Of a stretch of 58,438 nucleotides of DNA, positions 25,607 through 34,738 are shown piece after piece. Numbering within the stretch: the first letter of the stretch is position 1; each line of letters starts with the position of its first letter. Source of the DNA: Phycisphaerales bacterium (GTDB taxonomy: Bacteria > Planctomycetota > Phycisphaerae > Phycisphaerales > SM1A02); NCBI GenBank assembly GCA_014238965.1, contig JABAAC010000056.1, positions 1-58,438 on the forward strand, in the 5' to 3' direction. The notes beneath the pieces are model-generated. The model was not told the origin of the DNA. It did not search any database and saw only the letters and a program-made list of their open reading frames with translations. The translations under genes and the position numbers were made by a program.

Positions 25607-25971
25607 GCGATTGGTTCCTTGGGGAACGGCGTATTCTAGCAGCGATTTGGATGGTGCCCGGTTTGCTCTGGTAATGCGTGTGAGAGTATGTCAGGCAAGG
25701 AATCTCAGCCCGCTCAAGGCAACTCTGGGCAGTTTCGGAGCGATTCCAAGGCTATTTGAGGGGCCTACGTACATGAGCGCGTGACGTACGGGACACCAGA
25801 TATCTACACTCAATTCAATGAGTCGAGTGCTCTAGGGGCAGCAATCGACGGGACGGTATTCCAAGCCACGGAGTCCAAGTAAGTAGGTGGTGCATGCTTG
25901 GGGTGTGCAGGTGACCAACCTACGATAAAGCAGGGCCTAGCCGTTTGAGGGTGCCTAGGAGGAGTCTCTCA
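25607..25971. other. 365-base divergent intergenic region
   Basis: The region lies between the divergent aldehyde dehydrogenase and rfbB genes, so it should carry two promoters. No gene is supported. Small inverted repeats are present: ACTCA-ATTCAA-TGAGT at 25808-25823, and CGTAC (25768-25772) with GTACG (25786-25790), which could be operators. AGGAGGAG at 25957-25964 serves rfbB. Confidence 0.4.
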
Positions 25972-26916
25972 ATGCAGTCAACAGCAACGATCTTGGTCAC
26001 TGGTGGCGCTGGGTTCATTGGATCCAACTACATCAAGCTGGCTGCAGAGACGCATGTTGACTGGACCATTCGCGTCGTAGACGCCCTGACATATTCCGGG
26101 AATCGAGACAACCTTGCAGGCTTGGAAGATCGCATCGAATTCGTGCACGGCGATATTGCCGACGTTGCTGTAGTTGACGAGGTGATGCAAGGCTGCGATG
26201 GGGTGATCAACTTTGCTGCGGAGACGCATGTTGATCGAAGCCTGATAGATAGCCGGCCATTCATTCACTCAAACGTGTTGGGTACGCAGGTTCTCTTAGA
26301 TGGATGCAGGCGCCATGGTGTGAGTCGGTTTGTACAAGTGTCCACCGACGAAGTGTACGGCGATCTATCGGGGACTTCTCGTCGATCAATTGAGAGTGAT
26401 GTGCTGCGGCCACGAAGTCCATATGCAGCTTCAAAAGCGGCTGCTGAGTGTTTAGTGCAAGCAGCGCAAGCATCTTTTGGGCTCGACACCGTCATCACTC
26501 GCGGCTCGAACACGTATGGCCCTTACCAGTATCCCGAGAAGATCGTTCCGCTGTTCATTACGAACGCATTGAATGATGTGCCACTTCCAGTGTATGGAAA
26601 GGGCAATGCTGTTCGCGACTACATGCATGTTGCAGACCACTGCAGTGGCATCGATCTCGTATTGCAATGTGGCGTTACGGGAGGCATATATAACCTCGGG
26701 ACTGGCTTGGAAACGAATGGCTGCGAGGTTGCCAAGCGTGTATTGGATGCGCTTGACAAGCCTGAGTCACTCATCTCATTCGTCCAAGACAGGTTGGGAC
26801 ATGACTACCGGTACGCCATTGATGCATCCGCGGCGAGAAGTCTTGGATGGAGCCCAAAGTGGACGTTTGAGAAAGGTCTCCAAGAAACCATTGAGTGGTA
26901 CACCAAGAGCCAGTGA
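25972..26916 (+). CDS. rfbB: dTDP-glucose 4,6-dehydratase
   Basis: RmlB/RfbB makes dTDP-4-keto-6-deoxyglucose, the precursor of rhamnose and other deoxysugars of surface polysaccharide. The 314-residue extended short-chain dehydrogenase shows the NAD-binding TGGAGFIGSNY, FAAETHVDRS, the Ser124-Thr125-Asp126-Glu127 active-site run (VSTDEVYG), catalytic Tyr151 and Lys155 in YAASK, and RGSNTYGPYQYPEKIVPLF. Start ATG 25972 has an AGGAGGAG ribosome binding site; the TTG 27 bases upstream does not. It converges with rfbA, separated by 28 bases. rfbC and rfbD are not in the window. Confidence 0.93.
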   Translation: MQSTATILVTGGAGFIGSNYIKLAAETHVDWTIRVVDALTYSGNRDNLAGLEDRIEFVHGDIADVAVVDEVMQGCDGVINFAAETHVDRSLIDSRPFIHSNVLGTQVLLDGCRRHGVSRFVQVSTDEVYGDLSGTSRRSIESDVLRPRSPYAASKAAAECLVQAAQASFGLDTVITRGSNTYGPYQYPEKIVPLFITNALNDVPLPVYGKGNAVRDYMHVADHCSGIDLVLQCGVTGGIYNLGTGLETNGCEVAKRVLDALDKPESLISFVQDRLGHDYRYAIDASAARSLGWSPKWTFEKGLQETIEWYTKSQ

Positions 26917-26944
26917 TGGGTGGGCAAAGCGTTGTGATGAGCGA

Positions 26945-27838
26945 TCAGGCGGAGATTGATCCAGGCTCAGTCAGTAATGCTTGCAAAAACGTGCCGTAGG
27001 AACTGGACCCTAATGCCGATGCAAGCCGTGAGAGCTGTGCATCGTCAATCCAGCCGTTGCGCCAGGCGATTTCTTCTGGGCAGGCAATTTTCAGCCCTTG
27101 TCGAGACTCAAGGGTTTCTACAAACATAGAGGCTTGTAGAAGACTCTCATGTGTGCCGGTATCGAGCCATGCATCGCCTCGGCCCAATTGCTCGACGCGG
27201 AGCATGCCCAAGTCGAGATACGCTTGATTCACAGCAGTGATTTCAAGTTCGCCGCGAGGCGATGGTTCGATGTTGCCAGCGATGGCTGGAGCTTGATTGT
27301 CGTAGAAGTACAACCCTGTCACTGCCAAGTGAGAATGCGGGTGCGTTGGTTTTTCGGTTAACTGCAACGGTCGGCCATCTACATCAAGATCGACAACCCC
27401 GAAGTCTGATGGATTGGCGACTGGATAGGCGAAGATGGTTGCGCCTTCGTCTGCCGAACCTGCACGATCGAGCCGACTGCGAAGCCCATTTCCAAAGAAG
27501 ATATTGTCGCCAAGCACTACTGCGCTTGGGTTCGATCCCAAGAATGGCTCGGCAATAATCAGTGATTGCGCAATGCCATCGGGGCTAGGCTGGGTTGCGT
27601 AGGTGAACTCGAGCCCCCATGCGGACCCATCGCCCAAGAGCGACTCAAACATCGGGCGTGCATCGGGTGTACTAACCAGCATGATCTCTCTGATTCCCGC
27701 GAGCATGAGCACGGAGAGTGGGTAGTAGATCATTGGCTTGTCATAGACGGGAAGCAGATGCTTACTGACGGCTGTGGTTACGGGCCGAAGTCGTGTGCCT
27801 GATCCCCCAGCGAGAATAATGCCCTTGCGTTGCGTCAT
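26945..27838 (-). CDS. rfbA: Glucose-1-phosphate thymidylyltransferase
   Basis: RmlA/RfbA forms dTDP-glucose, the substrate of RfbB. The 297-residue protein has the GIILAGGSGTRLRPVT nucleotide loop, KHLLPVYDKPMIYYPLS, LGDNIFFG (metal and sugar-phosphate site), TEKP, and GDAWLDTGT. Start is taken as ATG 27838, which overlaps the panC stop (TGATG); a GTG one codon earlier is also possible. It is unusually coupled to panC rather than to other rfb genes, and points toward rfbB on the other strand. Confidence 0.93.
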   Translation of the reverse strand: MTQRKGIILAGGSGTRLRPVTTAVSKHLLPVYDKPMIYYPLSVLMLAGIREIMLVSTPDARPMFESLLGDGSAWGLEFTYATQPSPDGIAQSLIIAEPFLGSNPSAVVLGDNIFFGNGLRSRLDRAGSADEGATIFAYPVANPSDFGVVDLDVDGRPLQLTEKPTHPHSHLAVTGLYFYDNQAPAIAGNIEPSPRGELEITAVNQAYLDLGMLRVEQLGRGDAWLDTGTHESLLQASMFVETLESRQGLKIACPEEIAWRNGWIDDAQLSRLASALGSSSYGTFLQALLTEPGSISA

Positions 27839-28707
27839 CACGTACTAGTGTAGGTGGCTGGAAACGGGGCGTTGTCGATAAGTCGCACATTATCCAATCG
27901 GGCTGCGATGAGCGCTCGCATGGCGGGTAATGATTCTGGATGACGTACGTGCACGTGAGCTTCAGCAGTGGCGTCTAATGGCTCCAGCGTTTGGGCATCG
28001 CGTACAACGGCGTATTCAACGTCAAGTCCTGCGGCATTGAGGCAGGTGCCCATTGCATGCTCTGCGGCAACGATCCCGTCGGCGCTTTGCGCCAGTTGTA
28101 GCGCCCGCCACAAAGCGGTGCTGCGGTCACGTTGTTGTTCATCTAGATACGCATTGCGACTGGACAAGGCCAAGCCATCAGTGTCTCTGCTCGTTGGGCA
28201 GCTCACGATGTCCAGCGGAAAGCGATCGGCATGATCACGAACCATTGCCTCAATAACCTTTAACTGTTGCCAATCTTTCTCCCCAAAAACTGCTCGTGCC
28301 GGAAGCAGTAAGTCAAAGAGCCTTGCAACGACGAGGCATACACCGGAGAAAAAGTGTGGGCGAGCGGTGTCTTCTAGGCCCGGTGATATTGCAACACCAG
28401 GTAGCGAAGGGCATCGAAGGTCAACGCCATCGGGAAAGACTAAGTCCGTACTGGGCAGAAACACTGCTGCCGCTCCAGACTGCTTTGCAGCAGCTAGGTC
28501 TGCATCGAGTGATCGAGGATATGCGTCAAAGTCCTCTCCAGGAGCAAACTGACGCGCATTGACAAAAATCGAGACAACAACAGGGGCTCCAAATGATGCA
28601 GCGCGACGAATCAAGGCACAATGCCCTTCATGCAAAGCACCCATCGTCGGCACGAATGTCGTACCCCGCCAACGCTTAAGATCCTCAATGCCCTGTAGCG
28701 TGTCCAT
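27838..28707 (-). CDS. panC: Pantothenate synthetase
   Basis: PanC joins pantoate and beta-alanine using ATP, the last step to vitamin B5. Taking ATG 28707 as the start gives 289 residues, near the normal length; the frame extends further upstream to 28770 but would overlap the divergent desulfurase and adds no family sequence. Motifs: FVPTMGALHEGH (the HIGH-like ATP site), VSIFVNARQF, YPRSLDADL, ARPHFFSGVCLVVARLF, VFGEKDWQQL and LALSSRNAYL (KMSKS-like loop). Its stop overlaps the rfbA start. No clear ribosome binding site is seen. Confidence 0.92.
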   Translation of the reverse strand: MDTLQGIEDLKRWRGTTFVPTMGALHEGHCALIRRAASFGAPVVVSIFVNARQFAPGEDFDAYPRSLDADLAAAKQSGAAAVFLPSTDLVFPDGVDLRCPSLPGVAISPGLEDTARPHFFSGVCLVVARLFDLLLPARAVFGEKDWQQLKVIEAMVRDHADRFPLDIVSCPTSRDTDGLALSSRNAYLDEQQRDRSTALWRALQLAQSADGIVAAEHAMGTCLNAAGLDVEYAVVRDAQTLEPLDATAEAHVHVRHPESLPAMRALIAARLDNVRLIDNAPFPATYTST

Positions 28708-28775
28708 GTGAATGCCATTGTGGCACACGCCAGCCATCTGCTCTACCGGTGACCTGCATCGGATTTCCAAATGCC

Positions 28776-29906
28776 ATGACCATCTATCTGGACAATGCTG
28801 CTGGCACCCCTATCGCACCAATAGTGCTTGAGGCAATGCTGCCTTGGCTCAGCGGGGCGGGTGCAAATGCCCGCAGCGTGCAGCATGCCCTTGGACGCGA
28901 TGCGGCCGAGGCAGTAGCTGCTTCAAGATCACAAGTCGCATCGCTCGTGGGCCGATTGCCACAGGAGGCCATTTTTACCGCCTCGGCAACCGAGGCCTGT
29001 AATTTGGCAATCAAGGGGCTGGTTCATCCGATGCTTCAGCGTGGGCAGTCAGTTCATCTCATTGCGCCTATGCACGAACACCCAGCAGTTCTTGGCCCGC
29101 TGCGACGTCTTGAGCGAGAGGGCGCACGCGTCACGTTTGTACAACCCGCTCTAGCTGGTCGGATCACCGCCGATGACATTGTGCCGAAACTCTGTAGCGA
29201 CACAAAACTTGTCGCATGCATGCACGCCAACAATGAAACGGGCACGATCAATGACATTGCATCTATTCAATCGTGCTGTCGCGAGCACGGTGCTCGACTC
29301 TTGGTCGACGCGACACAATCCGCTGGCCGAATTGACGTTGCAGGGCTCGATGCCGATCTCATAGTTGCCTCAAGTCATAAGATGCATGGCCCTTTTGGGG
29401 CAGGCGTGCTTGCGATTCGAGGCGGTGCCAGAGCTGCAGGCCTCCAGCCACAAATCGAAGGCGGCGGGCAAGAGGACGGTGCGCGGTCTGGCAGCGTTGA
29501 TGTGCCGGCAATCGTTGGGTTTGGTGCAGCATGCACAATGTGTCAGGCGGACATGCCTGCACAAGCCAGCAGAGTTGCAGTGTTACGCAACCGTCTTGAG
29601 CGTGGTCTTCTGGAGCTGTTTCCAAAGAGCCGGATCAATGGTGATGTGGAGTTCCGGCTGCCATTCATCACAAACATCGCATTGGCAACTGGACAGCCTG
29701 AACCGATCCACACACTGGTGCCGGAAGTGGCATGCAGTTCTGGAAGTTCGTGCTCTGGTTCGACGCCTGGGCCAAGCCATGTGCTTGAGGCAATGGGCGT
29801 GCCATCGCAGGATGCGGCAGGGTCAATTCGACTCAGTTTGGGTCGCCAAACACAGTCAAGTGAGATCGACGCCGCCATTGCGGCATTCGGCCAGATCAGC
29901 CATTGA
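28776..29906 (+). CDS. Cysteine desulfurase (NifS/IscS type)
   Basis: The 376-residue pyridoxal-phosphate enzyme takes sulfur from cysteine for iron-sulfur cluster or thionucleoside synthesis. Features: the IYLDNAAGTP start, TASATEACNLAI, HEHPAV, HANNETGTIND, DATQSAG, the PLP lysine Lys202 in SSHKMHG, and the catalytic Cys326 in a SSGSSCSGS loop (family usually SSGSACTS). Start ATG 28776 is chosen to match the family; an earlier in-frame start adds nine unrelated residues. It is divergent from panC with 68 bases between. Its last 11 bases overlap the convergent surface-protein gene. Which pathway it feeds cannot be told. Confidence 0.88.
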   Translation: MTIYLDNAAGTPIAPIVLEAMLPWLSGAGANARSVQHALGRDAAEAVAASRSQVASLVGRLPQEAIFTASATEACNLAIKGLVHPMLQRGQSVHLIAPMHEHPAVLGPLRRLEREGARVTFVQPALAGRITADDIVPKLCSDTKLVACMHANNETGTINDIASIQSCCREHGARLLVDATQSAGRIDVAGLDADLIVASSHKMHGPFGAGVLAIRGGARAAGLQPQIEGGGQEDGARSGSVDVPAIVGFGAACTMCQADMPAQASRVAVLRNRLERGLLELFPKSRINGDVEFRLPFITNIALATGQPEPIHTLVPEVACSSGSSCSGSTPGPSHVLEAMGVPSQDAAGSIRLSLGRQTQSSEIDAAIAAFGQISH

Positions 29907-32900
29907 TCACATTGAAGATGATGACGAGGTCGTACGTGTCCGTATCGCCATCACCGTCAATATCGCCGATGCAAAATACTGGTGCCTGACAACCTAGGTC
30001 GTCGAGCACGATGATGAGGTCTGCAACATCAACAATGCAGTCGCCGTTGAGATCAGGGCCACCTTTAACTTCCCCAGGCTCCTCGCACACATCAAGGATG
30101 CCATCAAAGTCACAGTCGCCGCCGATCTCTTTTAGTTCACACCAATCGACCAGTCCATTCTCGTTGCAATCTGATTCCCAGCCCCACAGAATTTCACAAC
30201 TATCGAGCCATCCGGACGCATTGCAGTCGAGTGTTGGGTCGAAGGCGATTTCGCATACGTCGGCCAGTCCATTGTCATTGCAGTCTTCCATCGATCCATC
30301 AAGTAGTTCACAGGTGTCGGGAAGTCCGTTTCCATCGCAATCTGAATCAGCGCCGTTGATGATTGCGCAGGCATCACCAATGCCGTCGCCATCGCAATCA
30401 GCCTGGTCTGCATTCGGGGTCAATGCGCAGTTGTCGAATGGGTCGAGAACGCCATCAAGATCGGGGTCATTACTCGGTGCCTCACAGCCGTCATACAACA
30501 CGCTATTGATGTCGCGGCAGGGTGAGACCAACACGCCGCTGCACGTCCAATGATCAATGATGGCACCGGTGACATCGGGACATCGAACGGCTGAGATTCC
30601 TGTGTCGCTGACGCTTGCGTCATAGTTGAATTCTGCAACAAGTGCGTTGGTTGCATCACGTAGGCTTACGTTGTGCTGTGTCCCGTCGGCCGGATCGGGC
30701 AGTTGATACAAGAAGCCATATGTGGCTGCCTGCAAAAGCCCAGTACCAAATGTTGTTTCGTTGGGCGAGCCTCCGCCAGTGACGACAGCGGCACAGCCCT
30801 CGGCAATGAAACTTTCTGCTGGGAATAGATGCCACGTCGCACCGTCAATCGTCAATCGCCAACCGCTTACATCGACGTCATCACCGCTTCGATTGAGAAT
30901 TTCTACAAAGGTGTCATTGGAATTGGCAGACCCATCTCCATCAATGTCGGATGGTTCACTGAGCACCTCATTGATGGTCAACAGCTGGCATTCATCAGGC
31001 ACCCCGTCACTATCACTGTCATCGCTTGTGCCATCGATGATGTCGCACGTATCGGGAAGGCCATTTCCATTGCAATCAAAAGCGGAGCCATTGCCCAATG
31101 CACAACTGTCAATGACACCATCAAGATCGCAGTCTTCGCCCAAGCCTGCAACGATGTCACAGCTATCAAGTTGGCCATTGCCGTTGCAGTCGGAGCCTCG
31201 TCCATCTTCCAATTGGCAACTGTCCAAGGTGCCATCAACATCACAATCAAGCGACGGATCATCGGCAATCTGGCAGGCATCAAGTGCGGTATTCCCATCG
31301 CAATTGGGACTGAATTCAATCAGCAGGCCTTCGGCTGCTGATGCCGCATCGGCATCGGCCCATGTCCACAGTCCGCCATCGCTGCCAGTGGCGATAAGGG
31401 CATCTGTTGCCCCATTCTCCACACCATCGCCGTCATCTGGTTCGCCTGGCGCCCATGCGGTGTGCGACCAAGGCATGGTGTCGTCCCATGCCCAGTTGCC
31501 ATCAGGTGAGATAGCTCCTGGACCTTGCCTGCCTCCGAGCCAAAGTTCACCATCGACTGCGGGGTCATGTGCCGTTCGGGTTGCCACCCAAGCTGCTTCA
31601 AGGGTTGCGCTGAGCGATGCCAGCCCGCCGCCAGCTGCTGCAGCAATCGATTCCGCCGTTACACGGTCAGTCGTTTGGCCAGGCAAATCAACGCGATACC
31701 AGTTTCCGTTGCCACCTGCGGCAATGGGCCATTCAATAGCACCAGGAGGTTCAAACTGGCATTCATCCAGAATGTCGTTGTTGTCACAGTCCAGTTCGGG
31801 GTCAAAGAGGATTTGGCATGAGTCAATCAAGCCATCGAGATTGCAGTCGATCCATGGATCCAAGGCAATCTGATGAATGTCGGGGATGCCATCACCATCA
31901 CAGTCGCATTCGACGCGGACGAGGGTGACCGTGCCGGCATCATCCGTACCTCCAAGCCAGGCGCCCACTGCAATCGTTGTCGAGTTCACGGCAACCGCAT
32001 CACCAAAGCCATCTCCTGGGTTGATGCCAAGCAAGGGCGTATTTAGGAAACTCCAACTGTTGGGACTATTCGCTGCGCGGGTGAAGACCCATGCTTGACC
32101 AGTAAATGTGGGCACAACACCATTGCCCGGTCCGCCGACAATGACTGTGCAGTCTGTGAGATCAATGGCAGCACCCATTCTTGCGCCGCCAGGCAAGCCA
32201 GGAGGTGTTGAAATGAGGAGATCGAGCGATGAGACATCGAGCCAATCCGTGTCACCATCGAACGCCTGCTCAAGAACCCAAGCGCGGCCCCGCTCAAACA
32301 CATACCCAGGTTCGCCCACGGCGATAGTGCTGCCATTGATTGCAACGGATGCGCCGAAGTTTGCACCCGCAGTTGTGAACACCGGGGTCTCTAGTCGATT
32401 GAGCCGTTGCCAAAGCCCACTGGAACTGCTGAAGACTTCAATGGCACCTTGATTGCCATTTTGATCGGTACCCGAGTCTGCGTTGGGAATCCCAACAACC
32501 AGCATGCCAGCGTCGATGTCGACGCTTAAGCCGAACTGTTCAAAGTGATCCGGTGTTGTTGAAGTCAACATGGCCTCAAAGGCCCAACCGGTTCCCGTAG
32601 CGCGGTAGATCAGCACAGCGCCTGCTTCTGCCCAATGTTGCCCGTTGCTATCGGTAAAGCTTGCCTTTGGGGCGCCTAGCGCGATGATGCTGCCATCGAT
32701 TGCAACATCGCGTCCAACTTGCCAGCCCGCAACGGAATCCACACCGAATTGCGTTGCATCGGGAACCAGCTTTGTGGAGACCCGCCATCCACTTCCGGAT
32801 CGTGTCAGTACCGCGCCAGCACCAGCCCAGCCAGCTGCTTGATGATCGCCAGGCATTCCAGTGATCGCTGTGGTGTCATCGACATCGACACTTCGGCCAA

Positions 32901-33348
32901 ACGCGTCGTCTGCGACATCTTCTTCGTTAATAACGATTCGGCCATCGCTACCTGGCGACAGTACCGAGTCGTTTGGCCATCCATTGCCCGAGAAACTATG
33001 CGCTTGTACGGTGCCCGCACCAAGTCCCGTTGAGAGGTCTGCGACACCAATGGGACGGTCGGCCCGATACACACCAATGAGCAACGAAGTATTGCTCAGC
33101 GCAACGGAGCCCCCGAGTCGCTCACCAGATGCCAAGCCTTCAATGGTGGAGTTGCCCCTTGGCGGTGGCGTCTTGTCCTGTTGGTTTGTGGGATCCAAGG
33201 TGACCCGTGCTGGCTTGGCTGACACAACTCCAAAAGGGGTACGAGCGATACGTCCGGCGCGCGATGGCGACTCCTTCGGCCCAGCAAAGGTCGAATATCC
33301 AAGCAGCAAGGCTGGAAGAAGCACAGTCAGCAGGTGCGTTGGTGGCAT
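29896..33348 (-). CDS. Large mosaic surface protein: FG-GAP propeller, C-type lectin, lamin-tail, dockerin
   Basis: From ATG 33348 the product has 1150 residues with a signal peptide (MPPTHLLTVLLPALLLGYSTFAG). In order: an integrin-like beta-propeller of FG-GAP blades at about 60-480 (FGxSVxIxxxxxxVGxP recurring about every 60-65 residues); Asp-Cys-Asn repeats near 480-530; a C-type lectin-like domain at about 540-680 (ELWLGG, WAWDD, WAPGEPDD, LWTW); more repeats at 680-785; a lamin-tail domain at about 790-915 (INEVLSEP, FVEILNRSGDDVDVSGW); more repeats at 955-1090; and a short dockerin-like tail. Known families suggest calcium-dependent adhesion or sugar binding outside the cell. Unlike the other three dockerin proteins it lacks the final Gly-Pro-Cys. 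Confidence 0.82.
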   Translation of the reverse strand: MPPTHLLTVLLPALLLGYSTFAGPKESPSRAGRIARTPFGVVSAKPARVTLDPTNQQDKTPPPRGNSTIEGLASGERLGGSVALSNTSLLIGVYRADRPIGVADLSTGLGAGTVQAHSFSGNGWPNDSVLSPGSDGRIVINEEDVADDAFGRSVDVDDTTAITGMPGDHQAAGWAGAGAVLTRSGSGWRVSTKLVPDATQFGVDSVAGWQVGRDVAIDGSIIALGAPKASFTDSNGQHWAEAGAVLIYRATGTGWAFEAMLTSTTPDHFEQFGLSVDIDAGMLVVGIPNADSGTDQNGNQGAIEVFSSSSGLWQRLNRLETPVFTTAGANFGASVAINGSTIAVGEPGYVFERGRAWVLEQAFDGDTDWLDVSSLDLLISTPPGLPGGARMGAAIDLTDCTVIVGGPGNGVVPTFTGQAWVFTRAANSPNSWSFLNTPLLGINPGDGFGDAVAVNSTTIAVGAWLGGTDDAGTVTLVRVECDCDGDGIPDIHQIALDPWIDCNLDGLIDSCQILFDPELDCDNNDILDECQFEPPGAIEWPIAAGGNGNWYRVDLPGQTTDRVTAESIAAAAGGGLASLSATLEAAWVATRTAHDPAVDGELWLGGRQGPGAISPDGNWAWDDTMPWSHTAWAPGEPDDGDGVENGATDALIATGSDGGLWTWADADAASAAEGLLIEFSPNCDGNTALDACQIADDPSLDCDVDGTLDSCQLEDGRGSDCNGNGQLDSCDIVAGLGEDCDLDGVIDSCALGNGSAFDCNGNGLPDTCDIIDGTSDDSDSDGVPDECQLLTINEVLSEPSDIDGDGSANSNDTFVEILNRSGDDVDVSGWRLTIDGATWHLFPAESFIAEGCAAVVTGGGSPNETTFGTGLLQAATYGFLYQLPDPADGTQHNVSLRDATNALVAEFNYDASVSDTGISAVRCPDVTGAIIDHWTCSGVLVSPCRDINSVLYDGCEAPSNDPDLDGVLDPFDNCALTPNADQADCDGDGIGDACAIINGADSDCDGNGLPDTCELLDGSMEDCNDNGLADVCEIAFDPTLDCNASGWLDSCEILWGWESDCNENGLVDWCELKEIGGDCDFDGILDVCEEPGEVKGGPDLNGDCIVDVADLIIVLDDLGCQAPVFCIGDIDGDGDTDTYDLVIIFNVING

Positions 33349-33427
33349 CTCGCTCTCTATTGTCCCCCTATAGGACAGGCCCAAGTGTACCGGTGACTCG
33401 TGGTTTCAAGTCGAGGGAAATCGAGGA

Positions 33428-34738
33428 TCACACCGCTCGAGTCACGATCAGCGTGTCATTCTGGCCACCAAACCCAAATGCGTTGCTCAAACACGTATCT
33501 ACCGTCGCATTTCGGGCCGTGTTTGGAACGTAATCGAGATCAAGATCAGGATCAGGATCATCCAGATTGATGGTCGGAGGTATGACGCCATCACGAATAA
33601 TGAGGAGGCAGGTGATGAACTCCACAGCTCCAGCAGCACAGATCAGGTGGCCCATCATTGACTTGATGCTCGTCATCGGAATGTGGGGCGCCAGTTCGCC
33701 AAAGACCCGCTTGACAGCGCCGGTTTCGATTTTGTCATTCTCCTGAGTTCCAGTGCCGTGGGCGCTGATGTATTGCACCGGTGGCGCGCCTTGGGCGTTG
33801 TCAAGGTCGATACTCGCATCGGCTAACGCCTGGTGCATGGCCGCGCAGGGGCCACGGCCCTCTGGGTGAATGTCAGTGATTCGATAAGCATCAGCAGTAG
33901 AGCCGTAGCCAGTAATTTCGCCAAGAATGGTCGCGCCGCGTGCTTGTGCGTGCTCGAGTGACTCAAGCACAATGATGCCCGAGCCTTCGCCCATGACAAA
34001 GCCGTCTCGCGTTCGGCTGAAGGGCCGTGACGCATGGGGGATGTCATCATTTCGCGTGGACAGGGCGGTCAGCCGGTTGAATCCAGTAATGCCAAGGACG
34101 TGCAGCATTGTGTGTGTGCCGCCAGAAATCATGATGTCCGCATCGCCACGGCGAATGAGATCGCATGCTTCACCAATGGCTTGGTTGCTTGCAGCGCACG
34201 CGGTCAAACAGTTGAACGCTGGGCCACGGATGCCAAATTCACGGGCAATATGCGCCATTGGCATGTTTGGCTCTTGGGCCAGTTCGTATGCACCGTCTAT
34301 TGCCGTCAATGCCGTTGTGCGCCACTGTGTGTCGTTGACAGCACCGGTCTGCGTATCCCAGGCGGACAGGCTCGTGCGTTGGTAGGAATCAAAGTCCAAG
34401 ACACCTTCGCCAGAAGCAAGGTAAATACCGATGCGCCGCGGATCAGCGGGCGATTGATCGAGCCCGGCCATCGTCCATGCTTGTCGTGCTGCACCCAGCG
34501 CGAAACCAGTATGGGCGCCGATCACGCCGTGGCGTTCTGGATCGGCGACGTGCTCGGTCCAGTCGTAGTCGCGGACTTGATTGGCAAAGGATGTCGGGAA
34601 TGACGCCGCCTGAAATCGGTCGATGGGCGCAACAGCGGTTTCGCCATTTTGAAGTCGCTTCCAAACGGATTCAAGGTCGTGTCCAAGAGGCGTGATCCAA
34701 CCGGCGCCTGAAACGACAACACGTTTACGGTCATTCAT
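33428..34738 (-). CDS. Beta-ketoacyl-ACP synthase II-like, catalytically complete
   Basis: The 436-residue condensing enzyme has the complete triad: Cys181 in LTACAASNQ, His327 in AHGTGT and His364 in MMGH, with the supporting Lys359 in SIKS; FGFGGQN is near the C-terminus. It would condense malonyl-ACP with an acyl-ACP. Its ATG overlaps the end of the next upstream gene, an inactive homolog, so the two are produced as a pair. That pairing resembles the KS-alpha/chain-length-factor dimers of type II polyketide and polyene synthases, so it may not be the housekeeping FabF. Confidence 0.85.
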   Translation of the reverse strand: MNDRKRVVVSGAGWITPLGHDLESVWKRLQNGETAVAPIDRFQAASFPTSFANQVRDYDWTEHVADPERHGVIGAHTGFALGAARQAWTMAGLDQSPADPRRIGIYLASGEGVLDFDSYQRTSLSAWDTQTGAVNDTQWRTTALTAIDGAYELAQEPNMPMAHIAREFGIRGPAFNCLTACAASNQAIGEACDLIRRGDADIMISGGTHTMLHVLGITGFNRLTALSTRNDDIPHASRPFSRTRDGFVMGEGSGIIVLESLEHAQARGATILGEITGYGSTADAYRITDIHPEGRGPCAAMHQALADASIDLDNAQGAPPVQYISAHGTGTQENDKIETGAVKRVFGELAPHIPMTSIKSMMGHLICAAGAVEFITCLLIIRDGVIPPTINLDDPDPDLDLDYVPNTARNATVDTCLSNAFGFGGQNDTLIVTRAV

